From Marsupella aquatica (lineage: Eukaryota; Marchantiophyta): a DNA stretch of 64,000 bases. Position 1 is the stretch's first letter; each line of letters opens with the position of its first letter. Below, one piece after another: positions 41,190-52,429 of this stretch. The position numbers were made by a program, and so were the translations under genes. The stretch is taken from contig OZ316899.1 in assembly GCA_973895155.1 (NCBI GenBank), forward strand, positions 9,362,001 to 9,426,000. The letters run 5' to 3'. The notes below the pieces were generated by a model. The model was not told the origin of the DNA, ran no database searches, and saw only the letters and a program-made list of their open reading frames with translations.

Positions 41190-43615
41190 ATGGATACCAC
41201 TTCTCCATTGACAGTTGATGGAGGGGTGGATGTCAAGTCGATACAGCGAGTATCCAATGTCCTGGCGAAAGCTCAGACAAGCATCACGAAGGAAAACACC
41301 AAAGCTCAACTGCCAAGAGCAGCTAAGAAAGTGAAAGGCCAGAGCTTTGATGTAACTTGGTCTCCGACCGAGTTCTATAGGGATGCAGCCTGGTTTGCTA
41401 CAAACTTTGGTCTCCCCAATGAGGGTGAAACTCCGCACAAGGTTTTAGATCTCACCAAGGAACAGTTGAGTGCATGCTTTGGTGAGGTAACAAGGAATGG
41501 CTATAAGCTAAGTACTTACACGGGTATTCCTCTTGATGAGATTTTAGCACTGTCTCAAGTGGTGGACGGGTATGAGAAGCCTGTTAATGGAATTCTATCT
41601 CATACGTTTGTCAAAGGTGCCTATGCCGAGCGGGTGCTTCATAGAAAGGTAAACTAGGTAGCGTATGCATCGACAAAACTGAAGGGTCAGGTAACTCAGT
41701 GGTCACAAGATGGGAAAGGTAGGCCTGATGGCCCTCCTTGTGTTAGAAAGCCTCAACTGTATTCAGCTCCAAAGTCTTCGTCAGAGACTAAACCCGTCGT
41801 CTGTGACGGACAGTTAGCACTTTTTGAGAGCCCTAAAAGTGTCGTGCCCAAGGAGCTTGGCAGTTGCAGCTTGACTCAGGTTAGGACAGTACCTCCTCCC
41901 ACACCTATTCTATGTGTTCGTCCATCCGAGAAGACTGAGACAGATTCCCTTGAAAGTGAAGAACGTTCTGGTATCTGCCATAGAAGTCGAGATATCTAAA
42001 ATGAGGGGTCAGCTCGTGTCTGTGAACAAGAGGTTTGACAAGGTCCATTCTACCATGGACAAACTGAAGGTAATTCAGTCGGGATGTGATGATGTGGAGA
42101 GCTCATTACAGCAAGAGATTGAGAACCTACGACTTCAAGAAGATAAAATCTCCAACAAAATTGATGCAGAAGAAATTGCAGTGGAAGAACTAACAACCAA
42201 CATTGAGTTGGAATCCAACAAGCAGGGTGAAGGAGAGGCGATTGAAGAGGTACTTTGAGATTTCCTCCTTCATCTTGCTAGGATCATGTCCTTTCTCTGT
42301 TCAGGACCCGTTTGTTTGCGGTTGTGGACTTCAATGTGGGCTTTAGGCGATGGACCTTGTGGCAAGACATGTGATTGTTTGAAATGTTGATATTGCAGGT
42401 TAACAACGACTTGTTGGCCTTGATGGGGACAACGCTGAGAACTCACAAGAGTACAGTCATCCAGCTTTCTAGCCTGTTGGAAGCCACCCGACGGGATTTG
42501 CATAGTGTGAAGGAAAGATTACAGAGAAAACAAGAGTATGACGAGAGTGTGCCTAAAATGATGTCCCGGATGTTTGACTTATCTAACAAGTTAACAGCAG
42601 AACGCCGAAAGATTGAATCTAATTTGAAGCATCAGGAAGTAGAGCTTGCGATTGTGGCAGACGTTTTATGCAACCCATGTCCTGCAATGATGCCACGTTA
42701 TACCCTTATGTCCACTGAAACAATTTTTAGCAGAGTTTCTGTATCAAGTTGTCCAATTTGTTGCAATGGATACCATTGCTACAATTGGATCCCAACATCA
42801 TGTGGGCACACATATCATCCTGCATGTTTGTTTACTTATATTCATTCATGTACGGGCGGCCCACAATGCAAGGCATGCGGGGCAATTTTCAGTAATGACT
42901 GGTTACAAACCTGGGGTTTAGATGATGAGCAAGGCTACAAAGAGGGCACTCATATAGCCCTGGAGCATCACCCAATGGCCATGGAAGTGGAGGACCTATA
43001 TGGGAAGAACTGTAGGCGATTGGCCCAGAGGCGACAGCTGGTGAACAATATGGTCTCAATCGAAGGAAAGGTATCCACACTGATCTGCACTTTAATTGCT
43101 AGTTGGCTTTCAATTGATGAATTTGCAATCTTTGGAGATGGATGGGTTACGAATGGATGTTGAGCACTGTTCACTGTGTACTGCTTCTTATGGAACATGG
43201 TCTACTGTTGTGGAGCAGGATTTGCAAGAGATTGTTGAGCGATGCTTGGCTTCTATAACACCTTCTGCCACGGTTGAGGATGCAGCTATTGAGGATTGCG
43301 GTGGTGAAGATCATCCAAGATGGTCATGTTGTCACCAAAGGTTGAGGATGAGGATTCAGGGAAAAAACGGAAGTGTGATGTAGATTCTAGCAGGAAGGTG
43401 AAATTAATACCGTTGTTGAGTGCTAAGCCTGGTCAACATGTGCTAACGCCTAGTGCCACTCTCCCATTTTCCCCAGAGGCAGATGTCACCTTTAAGACAT
43501 ACTCTTCACTGAAGACTCCAAGCCCTTATGGACCGACAATACCTCCACCAAATTGCGATGGTGTAGATGCTAGGCCAAAGAAGAAGCTTTACAATATGCC
43601 TCGGATAACGTTTTA
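41190..43615 (+). pseudogene. coiled-coil RING-finger protein gene remnant
   Basis: The ATG at 41190 opens a frame of unknown fold (..SFDVTWSPTEFYRDAAWF..). A TAG at 41655 interrupts it, where VN[stop]VAYAS reads on. A frame change at about 41950-42000 leads to a heptad-rich coiled coil (about 41960-42249). A clean phase-0 intron follows: GT at 42250, ttgatattgcag at 42398. The next exon has more coiled coil, then a RING-type zinc finger, CPICCNGYHCYNW..SCGHTYHPAC and CKAC (42750-42879), as in E3 ubiquitin ligases. Further exons are likely (GAAAG|gtatcc at about 43069). The last readable part is a basic Ser/Pro-rich tail ending at 43613-43615. The family is not recognised beyond the RING. The breaks suggest it is no longer functional. 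Confidence 0.6.
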
Positions 43616-43879
43616 AGTCGTACATTCTGTGGCTGTTGAAGATGTGGTGTGCATTTTGCAATGCGCATACCGTGATTTTCATGCCTTTTGTGTTTAAAAC
43701 TTCCTCTATGCTCTTTGTGCAGCTTCGAAAGACCAGCCGCAAATCATATTTTTGAGCAATTCTCAGTTTCTCACTGGTAAGTCTTCACTAAACCCTCTAT
43801 TGGCAAATGTCATGTGCAAATGATGAGGAACCTTTAGCAAAGTCTTGTTGGTAATAGCACCGTCACTCTCTAATCTGAG

Positions 43880-44480
43880 TAATCTTAGATGAGGGGTCTG
43901 GTCCTTTTTGAAAGGAGTGTACACAGGAGCGAGTCTTGTACAGTCCTTTTACACTTAGTTCATGACTTGTGTCAATTAAACAAGTTCTGAAATCTGCTCT
44001 GTCAAGGACTGTGAGCCCTTGTCAACCATTTTTTTACCTCTTAGTTGTTCTTCTTTGTTAAGGACTGGGTGGCCTTCGTGAAGGAGTGGGTGTCAATTTT
44101 CAAGGAGTCCATGTCCATTGTGAAAGGAGTCTGACTCCTTTTCCAAGGAGTCTATTTCCTTTTCCAAGGAGTCTGACTCCTTTTCCAAGGAGTTCAGGTC
44201 CTTCTGAAGCAAGTGCATGTCCTTTTTAAAGGACTGATGGTCCTTGACAAAGGAGCACTAGTCCTTTGAAAGGACAGTTGGTCCTTGACAAAGGAGCAAT
44301 AGTCCTTTTGAAAGGACTTTCGGTCCTTGTAAAAGGAGTGTTACTCCTTTCCAAAGGACTGTTCATTTAGGAGTGTTTGTCCTTTGGAAAGGGTGCATGT
44401 CCTTCTTAAAGTAGTAGACGTCTTCGAAAAAGGAGTCGAACAGGGAGTGCATGTCCTTAGAGAAGGAGTGATTCTCCTTT
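43880..44480. repeat. alternating AAGGAGT / ACTCCTT and AAGGACT / AGTCCTT array
   Basis: For about 600 bases, words aaggagt, aaggact and their complements actcctt, agtcctt alternate every 8-20 bases, so adjacent words can pair into many short hairpins. The array lies between the RING gene and the RPA-like gene. Confidence 0.85.
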
Positions 44481-44707
44481 TTGAGGAGTGGGTGTGATTC
44501 AAGTAATTTCTCCCTTCTGCAAACAAGTCCTTTCCTTGGTCAAGTCCCGGGTCAAGTAGAGTATGTGCTTTGTAGTATCTGGATCTTGACTGTGTCCTTA
44601 AGGAGTGAACTGTGAATGTGCCATTCAGTACTTCCATGATAGCATACGTGCAGCATAAGATTTTAGCAGTTTCTAAATACTTAGCCTCTCTATTTGATTT
44701 GCTGCAG

Positions 44708-45412
44708 ATGGCCAAGAATGAGAAGTTTGTCACCCTCCATCTGGCCAAGATTGAATCCATGTGGGGACTTTGTGCTGGCTCTTATGTTTATGAAGGTTGT
44801 TCAAACCTGTTGAGTGATGGTAGACCCTGTGCTTCGGGCAAGCACAAGTAAAAATTGAGAAGGCAAGATGCAAACTCCCCAATGGGACCCCATTCACGAG
44901 GCAGAACCACACATGAGTGCTGTGTTGATGGGGCTGGTACACAGATGTACTGCTTTGCTGTGCAGATTGGCGATGAAGTGATTCAGTTTAATGAAGAGAA
45001 TGGGGAGAAGCTAATGGGTGTGTCTGGTAAAGTTTTTAAGGACGAGCTTGATGGCTACCCTGACAAGATCAGGAGTGCATGTACTCAAGTAATGAGTACA
45101 TTGTGGACTATTACTTATGTGAAAGACAAAGATGCCTGTCGAGCACTTGTTGTGGCTAGGTCTTTACAGTCAACTAGTGTTATTAAATGTGAGCCTAAAG
45201 TAGGACCTAGCCTCCCTGAGCCACATAGTAGTGTACATGTGATCATACCAAAGGAAGACAACAATCCTAAGTTTTTGAACTCGCTCAGCCGTAGTGACAC
45301 TACTCCGGTGAAAGCCCACTTGGGGCCGCTCAGTAGACTTAAGGATGCCTGTGTGAATTTTGGACGGGAGCTATTTGAGTCCCTGAAATCTATGAAGATC
45401 ACCTACGAGTAG
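44708..45412 (+). pseudogene. possible RPA-type (OB-fold, Cys-rich) protein exon with one in-frame stop
   Basis: A splice-acceptor-like 'gctgcag' precedes ATG 44708. The frame reads HLAKIESMWGLCAGSYVYEGC, a Cys-containing loop (CSNLL..GRPCASGKHK), a TAA at 44849-44851, then in the same frame HECCVDGAGTQMYCFAVQIGD, a strand-rich segment and GEKLMGVSGKVF, ending 45412. The arrangement Y-x-x-C...C...C, then F-x-V-x-I-x-D, then LxGxS-x-x-x-F resembles the C-terminal zinc-containing OB fold of replication protein A large subunits, which also occur as Helitron accessory ORFs. This is a weak, pattern-level match. The remaining 80 residues show no motif. Confidence 0.4.
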
Positions 45413-46432
45413 TATAGTGAAGTAGTTAGACAAAGTTGGAACCAATTACACTTGGATGTTTACTCCAATCTTTGTAAACTAAGACTCAAGAGCAATCATG
45501 AATATATTTTGAAGCGCGTATATTTTTCCCCACTCAAATGACTTTCCTGTGGGACATAAGTACTACCTTTTAGTAGCGGCTATTGAAGTAAGTTAGACAG
45601 TTTAACTCCACCTTGGGATGCGCTTGACTTCAAAACCTCCACCTTCTAGTATACTGTGGGACATAGGTTGCATTTTTACTCTTGCAATGGTAAGTAAATA
45701 TTCAACTCCATCCCATCCCCGCAGGGCACATATAATGGATGACAACTCCAGCCTCCTTTCTCAGGGTTGTAGGTTTTGAGTTCTCTTAGGTTGGACTTTT
45801 CCAATATGAAATCTCTACTGTACATTGTCCTGCTCTTTCTGGATCTGGAACAGGTAGACAATGAGAATACTAACCATTCTTAGAGCTGGGAAGTGGTCCC
45901 ATTTGGAAGCGCATCAAAGTCTTCCTTAGTCCTTATGAACTAGTCAGGGATAGTTGATCCAAAAATGTTTTGGGAAATTGGGAGTCTTGAATGGGAAGGA
46001 CTGTAGCTATGTTCTAGACAGTAATTACACAAACTCAAACATGAAGTCCAGATGATTGAAATTAATACATTCAAGTGATATAGCCAAATAGACACGCCAC
46101 TTGAGACTTCTCGGTTGAAAACTAAGCTTGACAAGAGATGGGCCAATTAAAATGAACTTTATTGTGCACAAGGGATTTATTACAAAACAGGTGCATCTTA
46201 CTGCACATATATAGCGATTACTAACAAGAGACCTTTACTAAGTAATATTCAATGCTACCCTTCACTAGTGATATCCAATGCCTGCTTAGCCTTTATTGTA
46301 TACTAACTGAGGACTATCCACTGATATGGTTTAACCTTCAGTGGATAGTCCTCAGTTAGTATACAATCATATCAGTGGATAGTCCTCAGTTAGTCCACCT
46401 TCAGGGAGCTCAAAGTCCTGTGGAACAACAAT
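45413..46432. other. non-coding stretch ending in a palindrome
   Basis: No gene is supported; short frames here have no motif. The only clear structure is the hairpin at 46295-46367 and a third copy of its arm at 46371-46396. Confidence 0.6.
46295..46367. repeat. perfect 30-bp inverted repeat with 13-bp loop
   Basis: 46295-46324 is the exact reverse complement of 46338-46367, with 46325-46337 as loop. A further 25 bases of the right arm (atcagtggatagtcctcag..) repeat at 46371. It could form a strong cruciform. It lies 65 bases from the inner end of the right inverted-repeat arm. Confidence 0.95.
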
Positions 46433-46739
46433 CCACATAAATATTAGTGACAGAAATAGTCAAGCTCACGCAGGGAAGAACAGTTCAGCAGATAGACTTT
46501 AGCCAACCTACTGTAGCAACTGTAATGTACATATATAAGTAAGATGGATTTTGGTCTTTTTAGCAAGAAGTACATGGCTATAATATCTCCCAGGGCTCTA
46601 ACTCTATACTCAGGAAAACCCTGAGGACAGTTGTTTAGGACATAAGGGCAGACTGGGTACTGGGAATTTAGGACTAAGGATTGACAAAAGTTTGCTAATT
46701 CAGGACTTGGGCCAGAGGACTCATTGAGTAGGGATGGCA

Positions 46740-47170
46740 GATTGAGGACTCAATCAGGGTGGAGGACTGATGACTCAGGGTAGAGGACTGAGGACTAAGG
46801 ATGGAGGACTGAAGGCTTGGGGAAAAGGACTAAGGACTCAGAATGAAGGACTGAGGATTTTGGGCAAAGGACTGAGGACTCGGGCACAGGACTGAGGACT
46901 AGGGATAAGGACTGAGGACTGAGGGTTTAGGACTGAGGACTAGGGATAAGGACTGAGGACTGAGGGTTTAGGACTGAGGCAGAGGACTGAGGACTCAGGG
47001 AAGAAACCGAGGACTCATGGCAAAGACTAAGGACTGAAGCCAACGGATTGAGGACTCCGAACGTTCGAACTGAGGACTCCGGACGAAGGAACTGAGGACT
47101 AGTGACCGAGGACTGAGGACCAACAACAGATAACTGAGGACTAGAGACAAAAGACAAAGGACTTCAAACG
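46740..47170. repeat. GGACTGAGGACT-type degenerate array, right arm
   Basis: Variants of 'ggactgaggactcagg' repeat about 30 times. One ~50-bp stretch (aggactgaggactagggataaggactgagg..) is duplicated in tandem near 46890-46960. It lies downstream of the transposase-like stop at 47234. Confidence 0.85.
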
Positions 47171-47233
47171 GAGAATAGAGGACTGGTGATGGAGAAAAAT
47201 GGTGAACACACCTCAGTATCCTCCTTCATATTG

Positions 47234-50200
47234 CTAGGAACCCAAGGATGCATATATTGCTGCCAGAGTCTCGGGCTCAAGGGTGTACATTCTATATCGT
47301 CCCTTTCCTGCCTCACATGGAGTGACACCAAATCTAAGGTGAACTACTGTCTCAGCATGGGCGTAGCTCACGCCAGCTAGATCGTTCACCACAAATTTGT
47401 TATCTCGCCCTGGGACCTGTTGAAACCACACTGCCCTCAAAGCTAAATCACCCTCGTTAAATTCCTCTCCATACGAGTCCTTGAAACTCTTCTTCACGGT
47501 GTGCAAAGTCTGCTCACATTGAAGAATGTAGAAGTCCACATTCCACTTGTTACCTATCTCAGCCTTCACTGCAAATAAGTCACCTTGTTGAACCAATTTG
47601 GCCAGCAGCCCATCCTCCCATTGGTACAGTCCTTCCCCCACTCCCATTTCTTCCACATCAGTTCTCACGTCACTTGGTAGGACTCCTTTCACCATGACGA
47701 GCTTAAACTGTCCAGCCCAACTTATATTCTCACATTGCAAAGGTTCATCATCTAAGCAATGAGGACAAAAACAACAAAGTTCTCTGACCTGAAGGAGAGT
47801 TGATAGGCGGTTACTAAATCCATCAAAGCAGTGTAAGGATCGGGAACCTAGGATAGGATCACAGTCCCATTTCTTCTTGCGATTGACAGCTCCCATTGGA
47901 ATCTCCCAAAATAGGCGTCGAACAAGTTGGACGTCTCCATACTCCTTTTCTTGGCCCATAGCAAATTTGTCCTTGCAGAACAAAACCACATCATGGGCAT
48001 TCTCCAATCGATGTCCATGGATTCCCTTCAGCTGTTCTCTCTCAATCCCTTGCTTTATGTGGCCTCCAAGGGCATCCTAAAAGCACACACCATAGTACTC
48101 ATCTTAGGAAATGAAACTTGGATGATGAATGAATATAGAACAACAAATTTACTATAGGGAACTTCAGCTTAAAACACAATCTGGAATGAGCGGATGTACA
48201 TGTAAAGTAATATTGCAACTTATAGTGACACCTTTTCCGTGCCCTGAAGCATGGAAATACCACTTCATTCGTGCACCAAATCTTTTGTAGTATCTGGATA
48301 CATAATAAAAAGGTCTGCAAGCCTTGAACTGTGAAGCAGCCCCATCTGACCAGACCCAATGTTGCTCAAACTGAATTCCTTCCTCCCTCATCCACTGGTT
48401 ATGAGCATCCATGCAATGTTGGACGAAGAGAGTGTCGTGACAATTGTCATCACTGATATAAAAATGATAATCTGCAATAATGTCTCGACCACCCTCCTCA
48501 TCCAATGCCATCCGAACCGTACTTCCAACAGCAGCCTCCAGAGATTCCACACAATCTTCTCTATGCCTATAAGTGACATGAATCAACAAAGTGACCTGTC
48601 TATTATCCCAGTGTTGACTCTGTATCTCATTTTGGATTTTGAACGTGTAATTTTCAGAGAAATCAATAGATGACACTATAGTTCCTCTAGGGAAAGTTTT
48701 CAAACAAAGTTTGAATTGTTCTGACTGCCAACGTGCTCTGAAATTATGCACAATGAATGTCTTCATTGTATTCAAAACCCGACTCTTGAATTCACCCATT
48801 GAAGTTCTCTTAAACACCATTCTCAACCGTTTTGACTTTTTTGTAGCACTCTCATCTGTTCCTTTTTTCTTCTCTCTCTTTTGCTGGGCTTTCTCATCTA
48901 ACTCCAAATACTGAAATGTCTCCCACTCAATAAATTGCTTGTCAACTGGATCTAACTCAGATGTACACCAATCCAACTTGTTGACACCACAATTCTTACA
49001 GGAACCCATGATACATTTCTTTCCATGCCACTGCTTCCCCTCAGCTCTTGGACAAAGAGCTCCATCTATCCAGCCCGTACAGATGTTATTGTTGTTCTAG
49101 AAGCTACACAACTCTGCAAAGGAGCATCAACTGATGTGCAAATGGGGCAATCACAAGAGCAATGCTTACTGTGTTCATGCTTCCTGAATTTGTTGATTGC
49201 CTCCTTCAAGAGGTCCATTTCAACATGTTGCTTACAGCAACAAACGTTTCTGTCTTTCATAGGACGAACGTAGTAAGGCTTCATATACTGAAAAGACCTG
49301 AAGCCTATATTAACTCCATTCTCGTCTCTGCTGCAAAACTCCTGGAATTTTAGAAAAAACTCCACCTGAAAAAGATGCAAGCCTTGCTTCAAAACATATT
49401 CAATCATTGTAAACAAAGATGCAGTAGAGTTCAAATTGCTTATTGATGAACATGAAAGCTCCTGTACCCTATTGTAAACCCTATTTGAATGTCATTGATA
49501 ATGACAAATTAACAAAATCTAACCTGGGTATCCTCCAACCAATGCACCCCATGCTCCTCATACACATTTATACTCAATCTTAGTCTAGCCTTGTCCTTGG
49601 CGCAAGGAGAGATTCGAGTATTTGATTCCCAAAACTTTTCCACAATTCTTCGGACTTCAGCTGAAATTTTGTCGTTTCTCACTTTCCTTTCCCCCATTGG
49701 AAACCTTATCAAACAATCGGAATCTATGGACTTCCTCCTTCTTGAAGCTTTATATATGATTTGCCGTTTGATACCCAAACCCCCAGCCACTGAAGTCTGA
49801 TACCTATTCACTACTGTGGCCTGGCCTGCCAATGTAACTGTCAAGATCTGCTTTGCAACTAGATGGTCTTTCCGCTTTGCAGTTTTCACTTTTTGCAAGC
49901 AATTCTTTAGGTCAGCAATTGCAGCAAGTATCGCTACATCTCTCCGACGAGTCCCAAAAACTGCAGGGAGGTACTTCTTCAAGGAAAGATGGAGCATAAA
50001 CTTAGTGAAAAATAGCTTCCTTGCAGACAAATTAAATTTGTCCAATCTACTCAGGATGGATGTCACCGCCACAGACACCTGAGACTGAACACTTCGTGTT
50101 CTCCTATTGGAATTCAATTCGTCTTCTAAATCACCAGCAGACCCACATTGCCAAGCCTCTGTGCGTGTATTACCCTTTTTCTTCCAGTATGCTGCTCGCT

Positions 50201-51089
50201 TCCTTTGAGCATCTCGTGCTCTAAATTATGTTGAAGCAGAGGATTGATAGTTTGCTTGCCTCGAAGCTGAACTCTCCCGCTGCAGCTCTGAAGTTTGGCC
50301 ATGCATGCTCTCACCGAGAAGTTGCCCATCTAAGGACCGAAGACATGCTTCTTGACGCCCTATGCGATTGCGGAGAGTTTGTCTTCTTTGTGTCAATTTG
50401 TTACATTGTAATTGTGTAGACTGTAGGATGCTAGTAGCTTGTGTACTTGCATTCACTATGATGTCGGCAGCCTCTTGGGAAGCCTCCGCATGAATTCTAC
50501 TCGCTTCATTCTCAGCAGATGAAATCATTTGCTGGCATTTGTTTCGCACATCTTCCAACAAACCCTGTCCAGCCACATCGTTACTATTACCACCATGTGC
50601 AATCGATTGTCCATCGGTGATCCGTTGCTGCCTATTACAATAGGACTTGCGTCTGCTAAGGTTTTGCCTTTCTGATCTCTCTCTTGCTAGGGCATCGTGG
50701 ACTTCAGCAAGACTGGCCATCCGATGTCAGGCACCGCATCAAGTACTAGACAAAACTTGGGAGGTATTGAGCGGGATGCGGAGCATCTAAGCATTCAGAT
50801 TCTACCTGATACAAGGCCAATACTTCTAAACTTGCCTACCCATTTGATCCTGCGAGCACCATGGCAAAGCTCAACAATCACCCGAGGTCCACCAACGCTT
50901 CAATCATATTGCTCCTCCTATGGGCAATCTCCGAGATGCATTGCTGTAAATCAAACTTCCACGATGAATCATCAACTCCCGATCCAAAGCTTCAACTATC
51001 CAACTATGCCTCATCCCCAACAACTCAGCTCTCACATTGCGTGTGTATGGCGCAAGCTCCTTCGATGAGTAATCGACCACCATAGCCAT
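47234..51089 (-). pseudogene. multi-exon transposase-like gene, right-arm copy
   Basis: A conserved 61-codon frame (51089-50904) may be exon A. Exon B runs from ATG 50720 to 49524, with one TAA at 50226 (GAA in the twin). Its parts are a coiled-coil/Ala-rich N-terminus, then a basic, helical region. A phase-0 intron is at 49367-49523 (CAG|gttag .. tttttcag|GTG). Exon C holds IGFRSFQ..KPYYVRPMKDRNVCCCKQH and a Cys-rich C-x-C-x2-C segment, and loses one base near 49077. It continues from GSCKNCG with the transposase-like core: SSIDFSENYTF, then VWSDGAASQFK, then HGKG. An intron at about 48077-48229 leads to exon D (DALGGHIKQGIERE..), ending with a BAH-like/strand-rich C-terminal domain. DFSENY..SDG..QFK..HGKG..D matches a family common in animal genomes as transposon-like genes. 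The RNase H-fold DDE assignment is inference. Confidence 0.75.
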
Positions 51090-51593
51090 CCCTAACCCCT
51101 AAGCCCTTCGCTGTTGGTGCGTGCCCGTCCCAAGACAATTCAAGCCACTTGTGCTTAGAACAAAGTCTGCGATCAATTTCAAACATCGACTATGAGTCCT
51201 TGCCCACTTTAGTCCTTGTTGTCAAAAGCATCGACTATGAGTCCTTGTATTCAAACACACTGCGAGCCGCAACTTGCTCTATTCAATGTCATGGGATCCA
51301 AGGAGAACATTTATACGCCGTCCTTGCTAAAGTCCAAGATAGGAATTACGCATCTAGACTGTACTTCAACTGGTCCAAATGAATACTTAATGCATTTTTG
51401 ATTGATATTCAAATCCAGCCTTTGATTTGGTCCTTCTACATCTTGGCCCTTGAGTGTAACACCCCCCAATTTATTGCAAAAATCATGAGGACTCACTCCT
51501 TTTGGTGGAGACTTTGGAGATCCTTTTTATGTACCCCTCAATCATGCTTTCCATCGGTCGCTACATCCGGTTTTAGTGCCATTTCGGCGAGCG

Positions 51594-51796
51594 TCCCTGT
51601 TTGCAACCCCTTGAACTTCATCTTCTTTGGTCTCATTACCAGAACAATGTCAGGCCTGTGTGAATCTTCTACTACCACATGAGCGCTAGAAACGGCCTTC
51701 CCGCGCTTCATAGAAACCGTTTCTACATCTCCGCTAAGTGGGTCCGCCAACGAGAACTTACGCAATTCTGGACGAGAACTTACGCAATTCTGGTTG
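51594..51796 (-). pseudogene. transposed fragment of the MULE gene
   Basis: The segment encoding RKFSLADPLSGDVETVSMKRG and HVVVEDSHRPDIV is nearly identical to 60880-61062 inside the MULE region. It is embedded between units of the 37-bp repeat. A 21-bp stretch 'gagaacttacgcaattctg' is duplicated at its right end. Confidence 0.85.
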
Positions 51797-51835
51797 AGTG
51801 GTTCCATTCCAACGAAGTTCCATTCCTGCAAAGTT

Positions 51836-52268
51836 CCATTCCGGCGAGGGTCGCTACATCCGGTTTCAGTGCCATTTCGGCGAGGGTCGTTGACATCCGG
51901 TTTCAGTGCCATTTTGGCAAGGGTCGCTGACATCCGGTTTTAGTGCCATTTTGGCGAGGGTCGCTGACATCCGATTTCAGTGCCATTTTGGCGAGGGTCA
52001 CTGACATCCGGTTTCAGTGCCATTTTGGCAAGGGTTGCTGACATCCGGTTTTAGTGCCATTTCGGCAAGGGTTGCTGACATCCAATTTCAGTGCCATTTT
52101 GGCAAGGGTTGCTGACATCCGGTTTTAGTGCCATTTCGGCGAGGGTTGCTGACATCCAGTTTCAGTGCCATTTTGGCGAGGGTCGTTGACATCCGGTTCA
52201 GTGCCATTTTGGCGAGGGTTGCTGACATCCGGTTTCAGTGCCATTCGGGTGAGGGTCGCTCAAATCCG
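51836..52268. repeat. 37-bp tandem array, about 11-12 copies
   Basis: The unit reads gccattttggcgagggtcgc followed by tgacatccggtttcagt. Copies differ by C/T or G/A changes (tttcgg, gcaagg, ttgctg, ccgatt), with one 1-bp deletion near 52197. A single unit also lies at 51554-51593, on the other side of the MULE fragment. Single diverged units are scattered elsewhere in the window. Confidence 0.95.
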
Positions 52269-52429
52269 ACAGACGGCGAATGGCTCCAAGGTGAGTAGCA
52301 TTCAAGAACACTACATCTTGGAGACCCTCGCCAAATTCCAACGATGCCGTTTGGATGTCGGCGAGGCCGCCGGGAGGGAAAAAAGACCACACCAATAGTG
52401 TGATAACGTAAGCTTTTTTATTATTGAAA

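Larger units (their letters stand above)
46433..51553 (-). repeat. right arm of the giant inverted repeat
   Basis: It is the reverse complement of 17967-21521 joined to 37065-38075. The inner end is at ccacataaatattagtg (46433), the outer end at ..catgctttcca (51553). It is the more complete arm. The outer end abuts the 37-bp repeat family. Confidence 0.92.

Noticed and set aside
51554-52268. CRISPR array
   Set aside because: Units abut with no unique spacers, and the context is eukaryotic; it is a simple minisatellite.
52198-52395. Repeated peptide-like frame through the 37-bp array
   Set aside because: 37 is not a multiple of three, so frame changes each unit; the open stretch is a by-product of the array.
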